DNA from: Spirochaetia bacterium
GTDB lineage: Bacteria > Spirochaetota > Spirochaetia > Treponematales > Breznakiellaceae
Length of the DNA: 15,796 nucleotides
NCBI GenBank assembly: GCA_025997675.1
Contig: BNUX01000066.1
Coordinates: 1-15,796, forward strand
Reading direction: 5' to 3'
The first letter of the stretch is position 1. Each line of letters begins with the position of its first letter. The notes beneath the pieces are model-generated. The model searched no databases. It was given only the letters and a program-made list of their open reading frames with translations, and was not told the DNA's origin. This document shows positions 5,500-12,985 of this stretch, piece by piece. The translations under genes were made by a program, and so were the position numbers.

Positions 5500-7128
5500 A
5501 TGAAATTTCGCCATGTGGTTCTGTTATTCCTCTCTGCCGGAAGCATCTTCCCCCAAAGTTTTACCGATACCGGCGATACGGGGGCTCTGGCGGCGGCCCT
5601 GGTAGAGGCTATGTCCGATGAGGAAGCCCTGGCCCAGACCTTTATGCTTGGCTGGGTGGGCGCCGAGCCTTCGCCGCTTATCCTGGACTGGATCCGGGAC
5701 CGGCATATCGGGGGGGTGAAGATTTTCGGGTGGAATACCGGGGATACCCTCCGGCTGGCGGAAACGGTGGGGGCCCTGCAACGGGTGGCCCTGGGGGGAA
5801 AGCTGAAGATACCCCTCTTGGTGGCCACGGATCAGGAGGGGGGCTGGATACGCCATGTGAAGGGCGCCACCAGCGAAACCCCGGGGAATATGGCCATCGG
5901 CGCATCGGGGTATCCCCGGGACGCCTACCTTTCGGGCTACTATATAGGCCGGGAACTGGCGCTCCTGGGGATCAACATGAACTTCGCCCCCACGGTGGAT
6001 ATCTATACGAACCGGGCCTCCACGGTCATCGGCCCCCGGTCCTTTGGGAACGATCCGGTGTGGGCGGGGCTTTTGGGGACCGCCTTTATGAAGGGCCAGC
6101 AGGCGGCGGGGGTTATCGCCACGGCGAAGCACTTCCCCGGACACGGGGACACGGACCTGGATTCCCACGGCGTATTGCCCCGGATCGACGCATCCTTCGA
6201 GGTGCTCTGGGACCGGGAACTGGTCCCCTACCGTATGCTCGCCAAGGAAAATATCCCGGCGATCATGAGCGGCCACCTGGCCTTTCCCAACACCCAGGCG
6301 GCGTCAACCCCGGCCTCCCTCTCATCCTGGTTCCTCCGGGACATCCTCCGGGACCGTATCGGCTTCCGGGGGCTGGTCATCACCGACGACCTGATGATGA
6401 ACGGCGCCACCACCTGGGCGGGAAGCCTTTCGGCGGCGGCAAAGCTGGCGCTTCTTTCGGGTAACGATATTATCATGCTCTCCAAAACCCCCAGCCTGAA
6501 CGATCCGATATGGACCAATCTGCTGGCCTCCATGGGGCGGGAACCGGCCTTCCGGGATCGGGTGCGGGATGCCGCCCGCAGAATCATGGTGATGAAGCTG
6601 GAATACCTGCGGGGAGAAACTGCGGTCCCTTACATTCCGGATCTCCGCAAAGTGGAAACAGGGCTGCCCGACCCCGAGGGAAGCCGTTTCTTCCTGGACC
6701 TGGCCGCCCGCAGCGTTACTATCCTTAAGGGAGACCTTCTCCCCCTGACGCCGGAAAAAGCCGGTAATGTGCTCCTGGTCGGCAAGTACCCGGAATTTAT
6801 TGCCTCCGGAAAAGCGGCCTACCCCGGCGCGAAAGGCTGGGGTGACCCGAGGGAGATGTGGATACCGGAACTGGTGAGCTACGCCCGCCCGGCGGATACG
6901 ATCATCTTCTGCCTCCCCGATGACGAGGGGCTGAGCGTGCTCCGGAGCCTCCGGGGACTGGGTAAACGGGTGATTGTTTTTTCCGTCCTGAGCCCGGTCT
7001 ACCTGGATCAGGTACCGTGGATTGACAGCGCCATAGCGGTTTACAGTTATGCCCCGGAATCGTTTGTGGCGGGCTTCTCCGCCATGCTGGGCCGCATCCC
7101 CGCCCAGGGGAAATTCCCTCTGCGGTGA
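5500..7128 (+). CDS. exported family 3 glycoside hydrolase, NagZ-like
   Basis: This 542-residue GH3 enzyme probably removes beta-linked N-acetylglucosamine from peptidoglycan fragments. The catalytic barrel spans about 25-375. LLVATDQEGGWIRHV (106-120) and AKHFPGHGDTDLDSH (209-223) are NagZ signatures; the Asp221-His223 pair matches the general acid/base dyad, and Asp296 in VITDDLMM is the expected nucleophile. Residues about 385-540 form a second alpha/beta domain, which short cytosolic NagZ proteins lack. An N-terminal signal peptide (MKFRHVVLLFLSAGSIFPQ) points to the periplasm or outside; classical NagZ is cytosolic. The start is firm: an in-frame stop at 5488-5490 leaves ATG 5500 as the only possibility near the signal peptide. 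It has no Shine-Dalgarno. The downstream acetyltransferase frame opens 4 bases before this stop. Confidence 0.92.
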   Translation: MKFRHVVLLFLSAGSIFPQSFTDTGDTGALAAALVEAMSDEEALAQTFMLGWVGAEPSPLILDWIRDRHIGGVKIFGWNTGDTLRLAETVGALQRVALGGKLKIPLLVATDQEGGWIRHVKGATSETPGNMAIGASGYPRDAYLSGYYIGRELALLGINMNFAPTVDIYTNRASTVIGPRSFGNDPVWAGLLGTAFMKGQQAAGVIATAKHFPGHGDTDLDSHGVLPRIDASFEVLWDRELVPYRMLAKENIPAIMSGHLAFPNTQAASTPASLSSWFLRDILRDRIGFRGLVITDDLMMNGATTWAGSLSAAAKLALLSGNDIIMLSKTPSLNDPIWTNLLASMGREPAFRDRVRDAARRIMVMKLEYLRGETAVPYIPDLRKVETGLPDPEGSRFFLDLAARSVTILKGDLLPLTPEKAGNVLLVGKYPEFIASGKAAYPGAKGWGDPREMWIPELVSYARPADTIIFCLPDDEGLSVLRSLRGLGKRVIVFSVLSPVYLDQVPWIDSAIAVYSYAPESFVAGFSAMLGRIPAQGKFPLR

Positions 7129-7169
7129 AAAGCCGGTGGCGGCGGGCGGGTAAATCCGAAGGGCCCCGC

Positions 7170-7961
7170 ATGGAGGGGTTTCTCCGATCCCGCGAGCAGT
7201 ACTGTGTAAACGCCTGTGCTAAATTTCTACAAACACATTCCCTGCATGATCATGAGTGGTATCTCGCAGACCCGAAGGGGGCTGTTCAGGCGATGCTTCT
7301 CCGTTCCGGGGGTGTACTCTTTCCTGTTTTCGGAACGGTCCGTGACATTCCTCCGCCCCGGTTCTTGAAGAAGGGTCTCCTGGGCCGGACCCCTATTCAT
7401 GCGGTCCAGGGCCTGCGTGGCGACACGGAAATCCTTGACGCCGCCCTAGTGGGGTACCCTGCGGCGGAACACCGGGACTACGACCTCATGGCCTTGCAAT
7501 CTCCGCCTGAACGGGAACGCCCCGAAGACATCCCGGGGCTTGTCCTCCGCAAGCCGGGCTTTACCGACCTGGAGGCAATGCTCCCCCTCCAGACGGGATA
7601 CGAAAAGGAGGAGGTTCTCCCCAAAGGCGCTGCCTTCAACCCCGCCTGGTGCCGCCTCAACCTGAGCAGGATTATCGCTGGGGAGCAAACCCTTATCGCC
7701 TGCATGGAAAACCGTATCGTGGGGAAGATCAACACCAACGCAGCGTCCTTTACCCGCATCCAGGTAGGCGGCGTCTACGTCCTCCCGGAATACCGCGGCC
7801 TGGGCATAGGGCGCCGCATGACCGCAGTCTTTGTGGGGGAACTTATCAAACAAGGCAGGGGGCTTTCCCTGTTTGTGAAGAAGAACAACCCGGCCGCCCG
7901 GGCTATCTATGAGGGCGCCGGGTTTTCGGTGGTAGGGGATTACCGGATTAGTTATTATTGA
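7170..7961 (+). CDS. GNAT-family N-acetyltransferase
   Basis: This is a 263-residue acetyl-CoA-dependent acyltransferase of unknown substrate. The C-terminal GNAT domain has strand GGVYVLPEYRG followed by the acetyl-CoA pyrophosphate loop RGLGIG (209-214), then NNPAARAIYEGAGFSVVGDY, the typical motif B. The N-terminal 130 residues form a separate domain that resembles those paired with FR47-like acetyltransferases. I chose ATG 7170, with GAAGGG 6 bases before it; a GTG at 7125 overlaps the GH3 stop (GTGA) and would add 15 Arg/Gly-rich residues that do not look like protein start sequence. It follows the GH3 gene closely and is probably co-transcribed, which hints at an amino-sugar or peptide substrate. 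Its 3' end overlaps the convergent protease gene by 14 bases. Confidence 0.85.
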   Translation: MEGFLRSREQYCVNACAKFLQTHSLHDHEWYLADPKGAVQAMLLRSGGVLFPVFGTVRDIPPPRFLKKGLLGRTPIHAVQGLRGDTEILDAALVGYPAAEHRDYDLMALQSPPERERPEDIPGLVLRKPGFTDLEAMLPLQTGYEKEEVLPKGAAFNPAWCRLNLSRIIAGEQTLIACMENRIVGKINTNAASFTRIQVGGVYVLPEYRGLGIGRRMTAVFVGELIKQGRGLSLFVKKNNPAARAIYEGAGFSVVGDYRISYY

Positions 7962-9981
7962 TGATGCGAATCCCCGTTTTAAGCGCATTAAACCGGCGGC
8001 TCAGGTTTTCCTCGTCCTGGGGGTTTTCCATGGAGAGGTAGAGGGTGTACAGCACACCGGGGTCGGCGGGGTCTGTTTGGAGGATAGCCCCCACAGAACC
8101 GGCGTTGTCCTTGGCGGAAATGCCCGGCTGTTCGTTGTAGGGATATTTTTCCTGGACAAGATCGTTCCAGTCCTCCGCAGAGGAGGAGCCGAGCCGGGGG
8201 TCCGGTTTTATGTTTTTGTAGAGGTTGATGTATTCCCGGTTTCGGGAATCCCGGCTGAGGAAGATCCGGCGGACACCGAATTCAATTGGAAGTTGTTCCG
8301 CGCTTTGATACCAGCAGGGGGCGATGAATAATTCCGACAATGGGGTCCATTCAAAAACCTCCTTACCTGCGCCAACAGAAACCGTACCGGATTCAACGGA
8401 TACTTCCTGCGCATCGGGCCTCCAGTTGAATTTGAAGTCCTTCAAAAAGCCGGGGATATCGCGAACCGCAGGTTCGGCGTTCAGAGCGATAAATTCATCC
8501 CATCCCTCAAAGGAGGCTGAATAGGCGGTTTGGATATGGTCGCAGAGTTTCCGTAAATCCCACTCATATACCCGCCTCTGGGAACTGGTTCGAAGGGTGC
8601 TGATCACGGCGGGGCCGTCGGGCAGGGGCAGGATGTACATGATCATCACCGTATCATCAAATTCGATAAGCCAGGTTGCGGCAATCCAGGAGCGCCCAAG
8701 GGCGTCCCGGTATTCGCCTACCTCCACGGGGTCCCCAAAAGAGAGAATCCGGTACTTGTCGTTTCGTGCAAGGGTACGCTCCCGGCGGATGTTTTGCAGA
8801 ATCGTATCCATAATATACCGGGGTTCCGTATCGATCTGTTTCAGGGGGACCGTCCGGGGACGGGAGATCTTGTAAATATTGAAATTCGCAACCGATGCCA
8901 GGGTGATCCGGCCGTCATCGGGCAGGGTGTAGCTGCTGGTTTTCAGATCCGAAAGGTACCAGTTGTTGTCGTCCTTATCCACAAATTCCATTTGGGGAAA
9001 GGATGATGATACGGATGTGTTGAGCAGGTACCGGTTATTGGGTCCCGTGAGGTATTCCGGCGCGGCATCGAACAGGGCCTCCATAGCCCGATCATAATCC
9101 TCACCGGCGGCCCGGACGATCCGGTTTTGTACCGCCTGGTAATGCGCCGGCAGGGGAACCGTGGTCTCAAATACCCGGTTGGCGGTATTCACCAGGATGA
9201 GGTGGCTGTAGTTGGTTCTGAGCCGGTACCGGAGTTCGCTCCTCCCGGCCTCCTGAATGACCGATGCCGGAATGGAATAGAGAATATTGTCCGCCTTGTG
9301 GGTCACCAGGGCAACAACCTTACCGCTCCGGGTAACCAGGGGGCCGCCGGAATTGCCGGGGTTCACATCGGCGGAGGATTTGAGCCGGTTCCAGCGGCCC
9401 GCCTCATCTTCCGGGACGGTGCCGAGGATAAGGCCGTTCCGCATCACGATTCCTTCCCCAAAGGCGTTACCGATACTGAACACCGGCTCGTTGGTTTCAA
9501 AATGCGCTTCAAATTCAAAATAATCGGTAAAGGTCCGGTCCTTCACCGTAAAGATCAGAAAGTCCCGTTCATTGGAACCGGCGTTGATTTGGTCAATCTC
9601 GTATACCTTGCCTTCGGAATCCCGGATAAAATACCGGTCGTGGATCATGCTTTCTTCACCCAGGTCGATCACATGAAAGGCGGTGATGAGTTCCGTACCG
9701 CTGATGGCAAAGGCGGTGCCGATGGAACGGTACTTATCGGTACGGATAGCGTAGGGGACCATCTCCCAGGTAAGCTCCCGTTCATAGACCAGTGAGTCGG
9801 GCTGGGGCTTCTCCACCACCACCTCAAAGACTGCGGTGTTGACCAGGTTCAGGAGTTCCGCCTGCCTACCGGGGGAGGCCTCGGGGCTGTCGGTAACCGG
9901 AGCGGCGAAGGCGCCGCTTAGGTTCAGGGCCAGGCATAGGACGGCAAGGCAGAAATGGCGGGGGAGGGGGGTACGTATCAT
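7948..9981 (-). CDS. exported trypsin-like serine protease with long novel C-terminus
   Basis: This 677-residue protein starts with a signal peptide (about 1-27, ending FAA). The chymotrypsin/HtrA-type protease domain covers about 45-245 with a complete triad: His103 in ITAFHVID, Asp140 in NERDFLIF, and Ser211 in DVNPGNSGGPL. It should cut proteins in the periplasm or at the cell surface. No PDZ domain follows, unlike HtrA/DegP. Instead about 430 residues of mixed beta-rich sequence follow, for which I recognise no family. They include SRPRTVPLKQIDTEPRYI, and a stretch of strands around 440-480 with LGRSWIAATWLIEFDDT. The start has no Shine-Dalgarno, but the signal peptide fixes it. The 3' end overlaps the GNAT gene. 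Confidence 0.88.
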   Translation of the reverse strand: MIRTPLPRHFCLAVLCLALNLSGAFAAPVTDSPEASPGRQAELLNLVNTAVFEVVVEKPQPDSLVYERELTWEMVPYAIRTDKYRSIGTAFAISGTELITAFHVIDLGEESMIHDRYFIRDSEGKVYEIDQINAGSNERDFLIFTVKDRTFTDYFEFEAHFETNEPVFSIGNAFGEGIVMRNGLILGTVPEDEAGRWNRLKSSADVNPGNSGGPLVTRSGKVVALVTHKADNILYSIPASVIQEAGRSELRYRLRTNYSHLILVNTANRVFETTVPLPAHYQAVQNRIVRAAGEDYDRAMEALFDAAPEYLTGPNNRYLLNTSVSSSFPQMEFVDKDDNNWYLSDLKTSSYTLPDDGRITLASVANFNIYKISRPRTVPLKQIDTEPRYIMDTILQNIRRERTLARNDKYRILSFGDPVEVGEYRDALGRSWIAATWLIEFDDTVMIMYILPLPDGPAVISTLRTSSQRRVYEWDLRKLCDHIQTAYSASFEGWDEFIALNAEPAVRDIPGFLKDFKFNWRPDAQEVSVESGTVSVGAGKEVFEWTPLSELFIAPCWYQSAEQLPIEFGVRRIFLSRDSRNREYINLYKNIKPDPRLGSSSAEDWNDLVQEKYPYNEQPGISAKDNAGSVGAILQTDPADPGVLYTLYLSMENPQDEENLSRRFNALKTGIRIINNN

Positions 9982-9987
9982 GGGGAT

Positions 9988-10016
9988 ACTGTATCAAAAA
10001 AGAGGGGCAATCTCAA
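9988..10016 (-). promoter_or_regulatory. promoter of the protease gene, leaderless geometry
   Basis: Read on the minus strand: TTGAGA (10016-10011, 5 of 6), a 17-base spacer, then TACAGT (9993-9988, 4 of 6). The ATG at 9981 follows after 6 bases, so the transcript would begin at the start codon. The interval between is CCCC-rich and has no ribosome binding site. Confidence 0.5.
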
Positions 10017-10071
10017 CCGTTATTGCGCACAAATTAAAAACCGTATACGATATCAGTGATGGAGGCACCGT

Positions 10072-10587
10072 ATGACCAAAGATACCTTTACCCTTTTGGC
10101 GAAGTACAATAAGGGCGCCAATGAGCAGATGGATGAAATTATCAAAACCCTCAGCGGGGAAGAGTGGGACCGGCAATTAGGGGGCTTCTTTACGTCCCTT
10201 CATAGCGTGTGTTCCCATCTCTACATTTCCGATTTTACGATACTCAAGCGGAACCGGCTGCTACGGGAATATAAGACCCTGGGAGGCGCCTTCTTTGACC
10301 AGGAGCTTGATTTTAAAACACTGTTGTTCTCATCCCCGGATGAGTATATAACCAAGCGGTCGGAACTTGATGCCAAGCTCATTGACTTCATCAACGAGCT
10401 AAACGATGAGGACCTCCGCGGCACCCTCAAATTTCTGAACTACAAGGGTATCCCTGTTGAAAAGAGGGTAAACGGGTTGCTTCTTCTTATCTTCAATCAC
10501 CAGACCCACCACCGGGGCATGATTTCCCTGTATCTGGAACTACTCGGCAAGGAGAACGATTTTAGCTCCCTGATGCCTTTTTTGTAG
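10072..10587 (+). CDS. DinB-family four-helix protein
   Basis: This 171-residue protein matches the DinB/YfiT-like metal-binding four-helix bundle superfamily, whose members act as thiol-dependent transferases or have unknown roles. The likely metal-ligand histidines are His49 in SHLYISDF and His143 plus His147 in FNHQTHHRGM, a diagnostic motif of the family. GGAGG lies 6 bases before the ATG. A weak promoter (TTGCGC 10023-10028, 17 bases, TACGAT 10046-10051) is possible and would be divergent from the protease promoter. The gene stands alone between two minus-strand genes. The substrate cannot be told from sequence. Confidence 0.88.
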   Translation: MTKDTFTLLAKYNKGANEQMDEIIKTLSGEEWDRQLGGFFTSLHSVCSHLYISDFTILKRNRLLREYKTLGGAFFDQELDFKTLLFSSPDEYITKRSELDAKLIDFINELNDEDLRGTLKFLNYKGIPVEKRVNGLLLLIFNHQTHHRGMISLYLELLGKENDFSSLMPFL

Positions 10588-10591
10588 ACGC

Positions 10592-10605
10592 CGGGGTATT
10601 CCCCG
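10592..10605. terminator. small hairpin between convergent genes
   Basis: CGGGG (10592-10596), loop TATT, CCCCG (10601-10605), just after the DinB stop codon and 28 bases from the end of the convergent NlpC/P60-like gene. There is no T-run on either side, so it is at best a weak bidirectional terminator. Confidence 0.3.
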
Positions 10606-10633
10606 CTATCCCGTTTACCGCCTATAGAACAAC

Positions 10634-11737
10634 TTACCGTCTCTGGTTAATCTTCTGTATGGGCCCCGCCAGCGCCCGGAGCCGCACCACCTTGCCCCCG
10701 CCAAAGGCCCGGTAGCGCTCGCCGTCGTCGGAGAAGGCCGAGGCTTGCTCGCCGGGGAAGGGGGGATACCGTGACTGGCTCCAGACCAGGGTGGGGTCGG
10801 AGAGGCTGGTCGCGGGACGGGCGGGGTTGAAGTAGATGAGGGATTCGTGGACACCCCGTTCTGCCAGGGGCGCCTCGTCGGTGCTTTGGAGGTAGCGGAT
10901 AAGCCCTGCCTTGAGGTCCACCGACTGGATCACCGCGGAATGGACCATACTGCCGTTGACGCCCCGGAACAGGAGGACATCTGCGGGGCGTAAGCTTCGG
11001 ATTTCGTCTTTTACGGCAATTATTTCTCTGCTGCGGGAGGCGAAGAACCAGGTCCCCACCCAATAGGCCGTATCCCCGCCGTTACCGCCTACGGCCCGGC
11101 GCAGGGTTCGGCCCAGGTCTACGCCGCCTTTTTGGGCTACGTAGGACAGGGTGTGCCAGACAAAGCCGGAACAGTCCATGCCCGTCCAGCCTATGCAATA
11201 GAGGTAGTTGTACACATCGGTTTCGCTGATGCCTTCGCCTGAAACAAGGACGTAGGGGCGGTGGGGCAGGCCCCGGTAGGCGCCGGCCTTCATCCGGGCG
11301 ATGTCAAAGAGGTCACGGGAATAGGTCCAGGTTTTGGTGGGGATATCCAGGATCATCACCTTTTCTTTACCGTCACCCAGGGTTTCCGTGTAGGTTTGAA
11401 AATCATCGCCGTCCAGGGTTTCGGTGATGTTCTTCCAGAGGTAGCCGGGGTTTGCCTTGCCGCCCCCCAGGAACTCCCAGGACTTGTCCGAAAGCTGATC
11501 CCGCTCGTTGTTCTGGGCAAAGGGCATGCGGAGGTTCATCACCTTGCCATCCAGGATGTAGGTCTTAAAGCATAGCCGGTAGGCTTCTTCGATGACCCCC
11601 TCAACACCGCGCCCCCAGACCTTGGCGGGATCGGCAAAGGCCGTCAGGTTCCGCTCGGTCTCTTCGTCCGCAGATAACAGGGGACCGGAGGCAATCAGGA
11701 GGTAGAGGGCATATAAAAAAATGATCCGTCTTCCCAT
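10634..11737 (-). CDS. exported NlpC/P60-like cysteine peptidase
   Basis: This 367-residue protein has a signal peptide (about 1-23, LLSA before DEE). The NlpC/P60-type catalytic core lies at about 165-290. WTGMDCSGFVWHTL (185-198) holds nucleophile Cys189, and LRPADVLLFRG (249-259) then SMVHSAVIQS holds His266, the usual Cys-His order; a polar residue shortly after, such as Gln284, could complete the site. Such enzymes usually cut peptides in peptidoglycan. The 160 residues before the core and 70 after it are unlike common NlpC/P60 proteins. The ribosome site AGGAAAAGG lies 5 bases before the ATG. A TATAAT at 11758-11753 on this strand is a likely -10. It is divergent from the phosphofructokinase gene. 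Confidence 0.82.
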   Translation of the reverse strand: MGRRIIFLYALYLLIASGPLLSADEETERNLTAFADPAKVWGRGVEGVIEEAYRLCFKTYILDGKVMNLRMPFAQNNERDQLSDKSWEFLGGGKANPGYLWKNITETLDGDDFQTYTETLGDGKEKVMILDIPTKTWTYSRDLFDIARMKAGAYRGLPHRPYVLVSGEGISETDVYNYLYCIGWTGMDCSGFVWHTLSYVAQKGGVDLGRTLRRAVGGNGGDTAYWVGTWFFASRSREIIAVKDEIRSLRPADVLLFRGVNGSMVHSAVIQSVDLKAGLIRYLQSTDEAPLAERGVHESLIYFNPARPATSLSDPTLVWSQSRYPPFPGEQASAFSDDGERYRAFGGGKVVRLRALAGPIQKINQRR

Positions 11738-11752
11738 TTCAGCCTTTTCCTA

Positions 11753-11760
11753 ATTATACT
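11753..11760. promoter_or_regulatory. overlapping divergent -10 hexamers
   Basis: The minus strand reads TATAAT at 11758-11753 (toward the NlpC/P60-like gene), and the plus strand reads TATACT at 11755-11760 (toward the phosphofructokinase gene). If both work they would compete for polymerase. No convincing -35 is seen for either, so confidence is low. Confidence 0.3.
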
Positions 11761-11802
11761 CTATTTATCGGCGGTTTATGGATGAATACAAGGGGGAGGC
11801 AC

Positions 11803-12885
11803 GTGACAAAGACATTCGGGATTCTTACCGCCGGGGGGGATTGCCCCGGCTTAAACGCCGCCATCCGGGGGGTGTGCCGGGCTGCCCATGACCGGTATGG
11901 CATGACTGCGGTGGGTATTGCCAATGGCTACCGGGGGCTCCTTGATGAGGACGTGCGGATACTGCGGCCCGAGGACTTTAGCGGGATACTTACCCGTGGG
12001 GGGACCATCCTGGGGACCAGCCGGGAGAAGCCCTTCAAGGCGCGCTCCCGGGAGGACAACAACGATATCGGGAAAGATAAGGTGGAGATTATTAAGGCAA
12101 CCTACCAGACGCTCAACCTGGACTGCCTGGTGGTCCTGGGGGGGAACGGCACCAATACTACGGGGTACCTCCTCTCCCGTGAGGGGCTCCATGTCCTGGG
12201 CCTCCCCAAGACTATCGACAATGACATCATGGGGACCGACCGGACCTTCGGCTTCCACTCTGCCCTGTCCATTGCCACCGAGGCCATAGACCGGCTCCAC
12301 TCCACCGCCGAAAGCCACGGCCGGGTGATGATCATCGAACTCATGGGGCATAAGGCCGGCTGGCTGGCCCTCTATGCGGGGGTGGCCGGCGGGGGGGACA
12401 TCATCCTTATCCCGGAAATCCCCTACGACATTAAGGCCATTGCCCGGCATCTGGAAAAACGGACGGCGAGCGGGAGGAGCTTCTCCATCGTGGCGGTGGC
12501 CGAGGGGGCTATGTCAATGGAGGAGGCGCGGATGGAAAAGAAGGAACGGAAGAAGTACCGGGAACAGCTTGGGGCGCCCTCCATCGCCTATAGGCTGGCA
12601 CGGGAGATTGAGGCGGAAACGGGGCTGGAAACCCGGGCCACGGTTCTGGGGTACACCCAACGGGGGGGCATACCCAGCGCCTCGGACCGGGTCCTGGCCA
12701 CCAGTTTGGGAACCGCCGCAGCAAACCTGCTGGCCAAGGGGGACTACGGCAAAATGGTCGCCCTGACGGGGGGCAGTATTGGGGCGGTGGATCTCAGCGT
12801 TCCTGCGGGGAAGGTTAAAACCGTGCCGCAGGATCACTACATGATCGATACGGCCATGGCCGTGGGAACCTGCATGGGAGTGTAG
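11803..12885 (+). CDS. 6-phosphofructokinase, group III
   Basis: This 360-residue glycolytic enzyme phosphorylates fructose 6-phosphate at C1. FGILTAGGDCPGLNAAIRG (5-23) is the nucleotide/phosphate loop; GLPKTIDND (133-141) holds catalytic Asp139; MGHKAGWLALYAG is the substrate-binding segment. Donor preference: Gly116 at the E. coli Gly104 position favours ATP over PPi, while Lys136 at the Gly124 position is seen in PPi enzymes and also in ATP-using group III actinobacterial enzymes. Two further differences are Asn115 (GGNGT) in place of the Mg-binding Asp of GGDGS, and MGH in place of MGR. I chose GTG 11803 behind GGGGGAGG, because MTKTFGILTAGGDCPG has the usual family N-terminus; an in-frame ATG at 11782 has no ribosome site. 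Confidence 0.9.
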   Translation: MTKTFGILTAGGDCPGLNAAIRGVCRAAHDRYGMTAVGIANGYRGLLDEDVRILRPEDFSGILTRGGTILGTSREKPFKARSREDNNDIGKDKVEIIKATYQTLNLDCLVVLGGNGTNTTGYLLSREGLHVLGLPKTIDNDIMGTDRTFGFHSALSIATEAIDRLHSTAESHGRVMIIELMGHKAGWLALYAGVAGGGDIILIPEIPYDIKAIARHLEKRTASGRSFSIVAVAEGAMSMEEARMEKKERKKYREQLGAPSIAYRLAREIEAETGLETRATVLGYTQRGGIPSASDRVLATSLGTAAANLLAKGDYGKMVALTGGSIGAVDLSVPAGKVKTVPQDHYMIDTAMAVGTCMGV

Positions 12886-12985
12886 GTGTACAATGCAATC
12901 GGGAATCCTTTAACCCTTGCTTAACGCGGTACCGGCGTACCCCACCGGCCTGATCAAAATCCTCTGTTTATGCTACCCTCTAAGC

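Noticed and set aside
5730..6464. 244-residue plus-strand frame inside the GH3 gene.
   Set aside because: Pro/Gly-rich alternate frame produced by high GC; the GH3 frame has all catalytic motifs.
12928..12941. GGTAC-CGGC-GTACC inverted repeat as a terminator for the phosphofructokinase gene.
   Set aside because: The stem is only 5 bp and no T-run follows, so termination cannot be supported.
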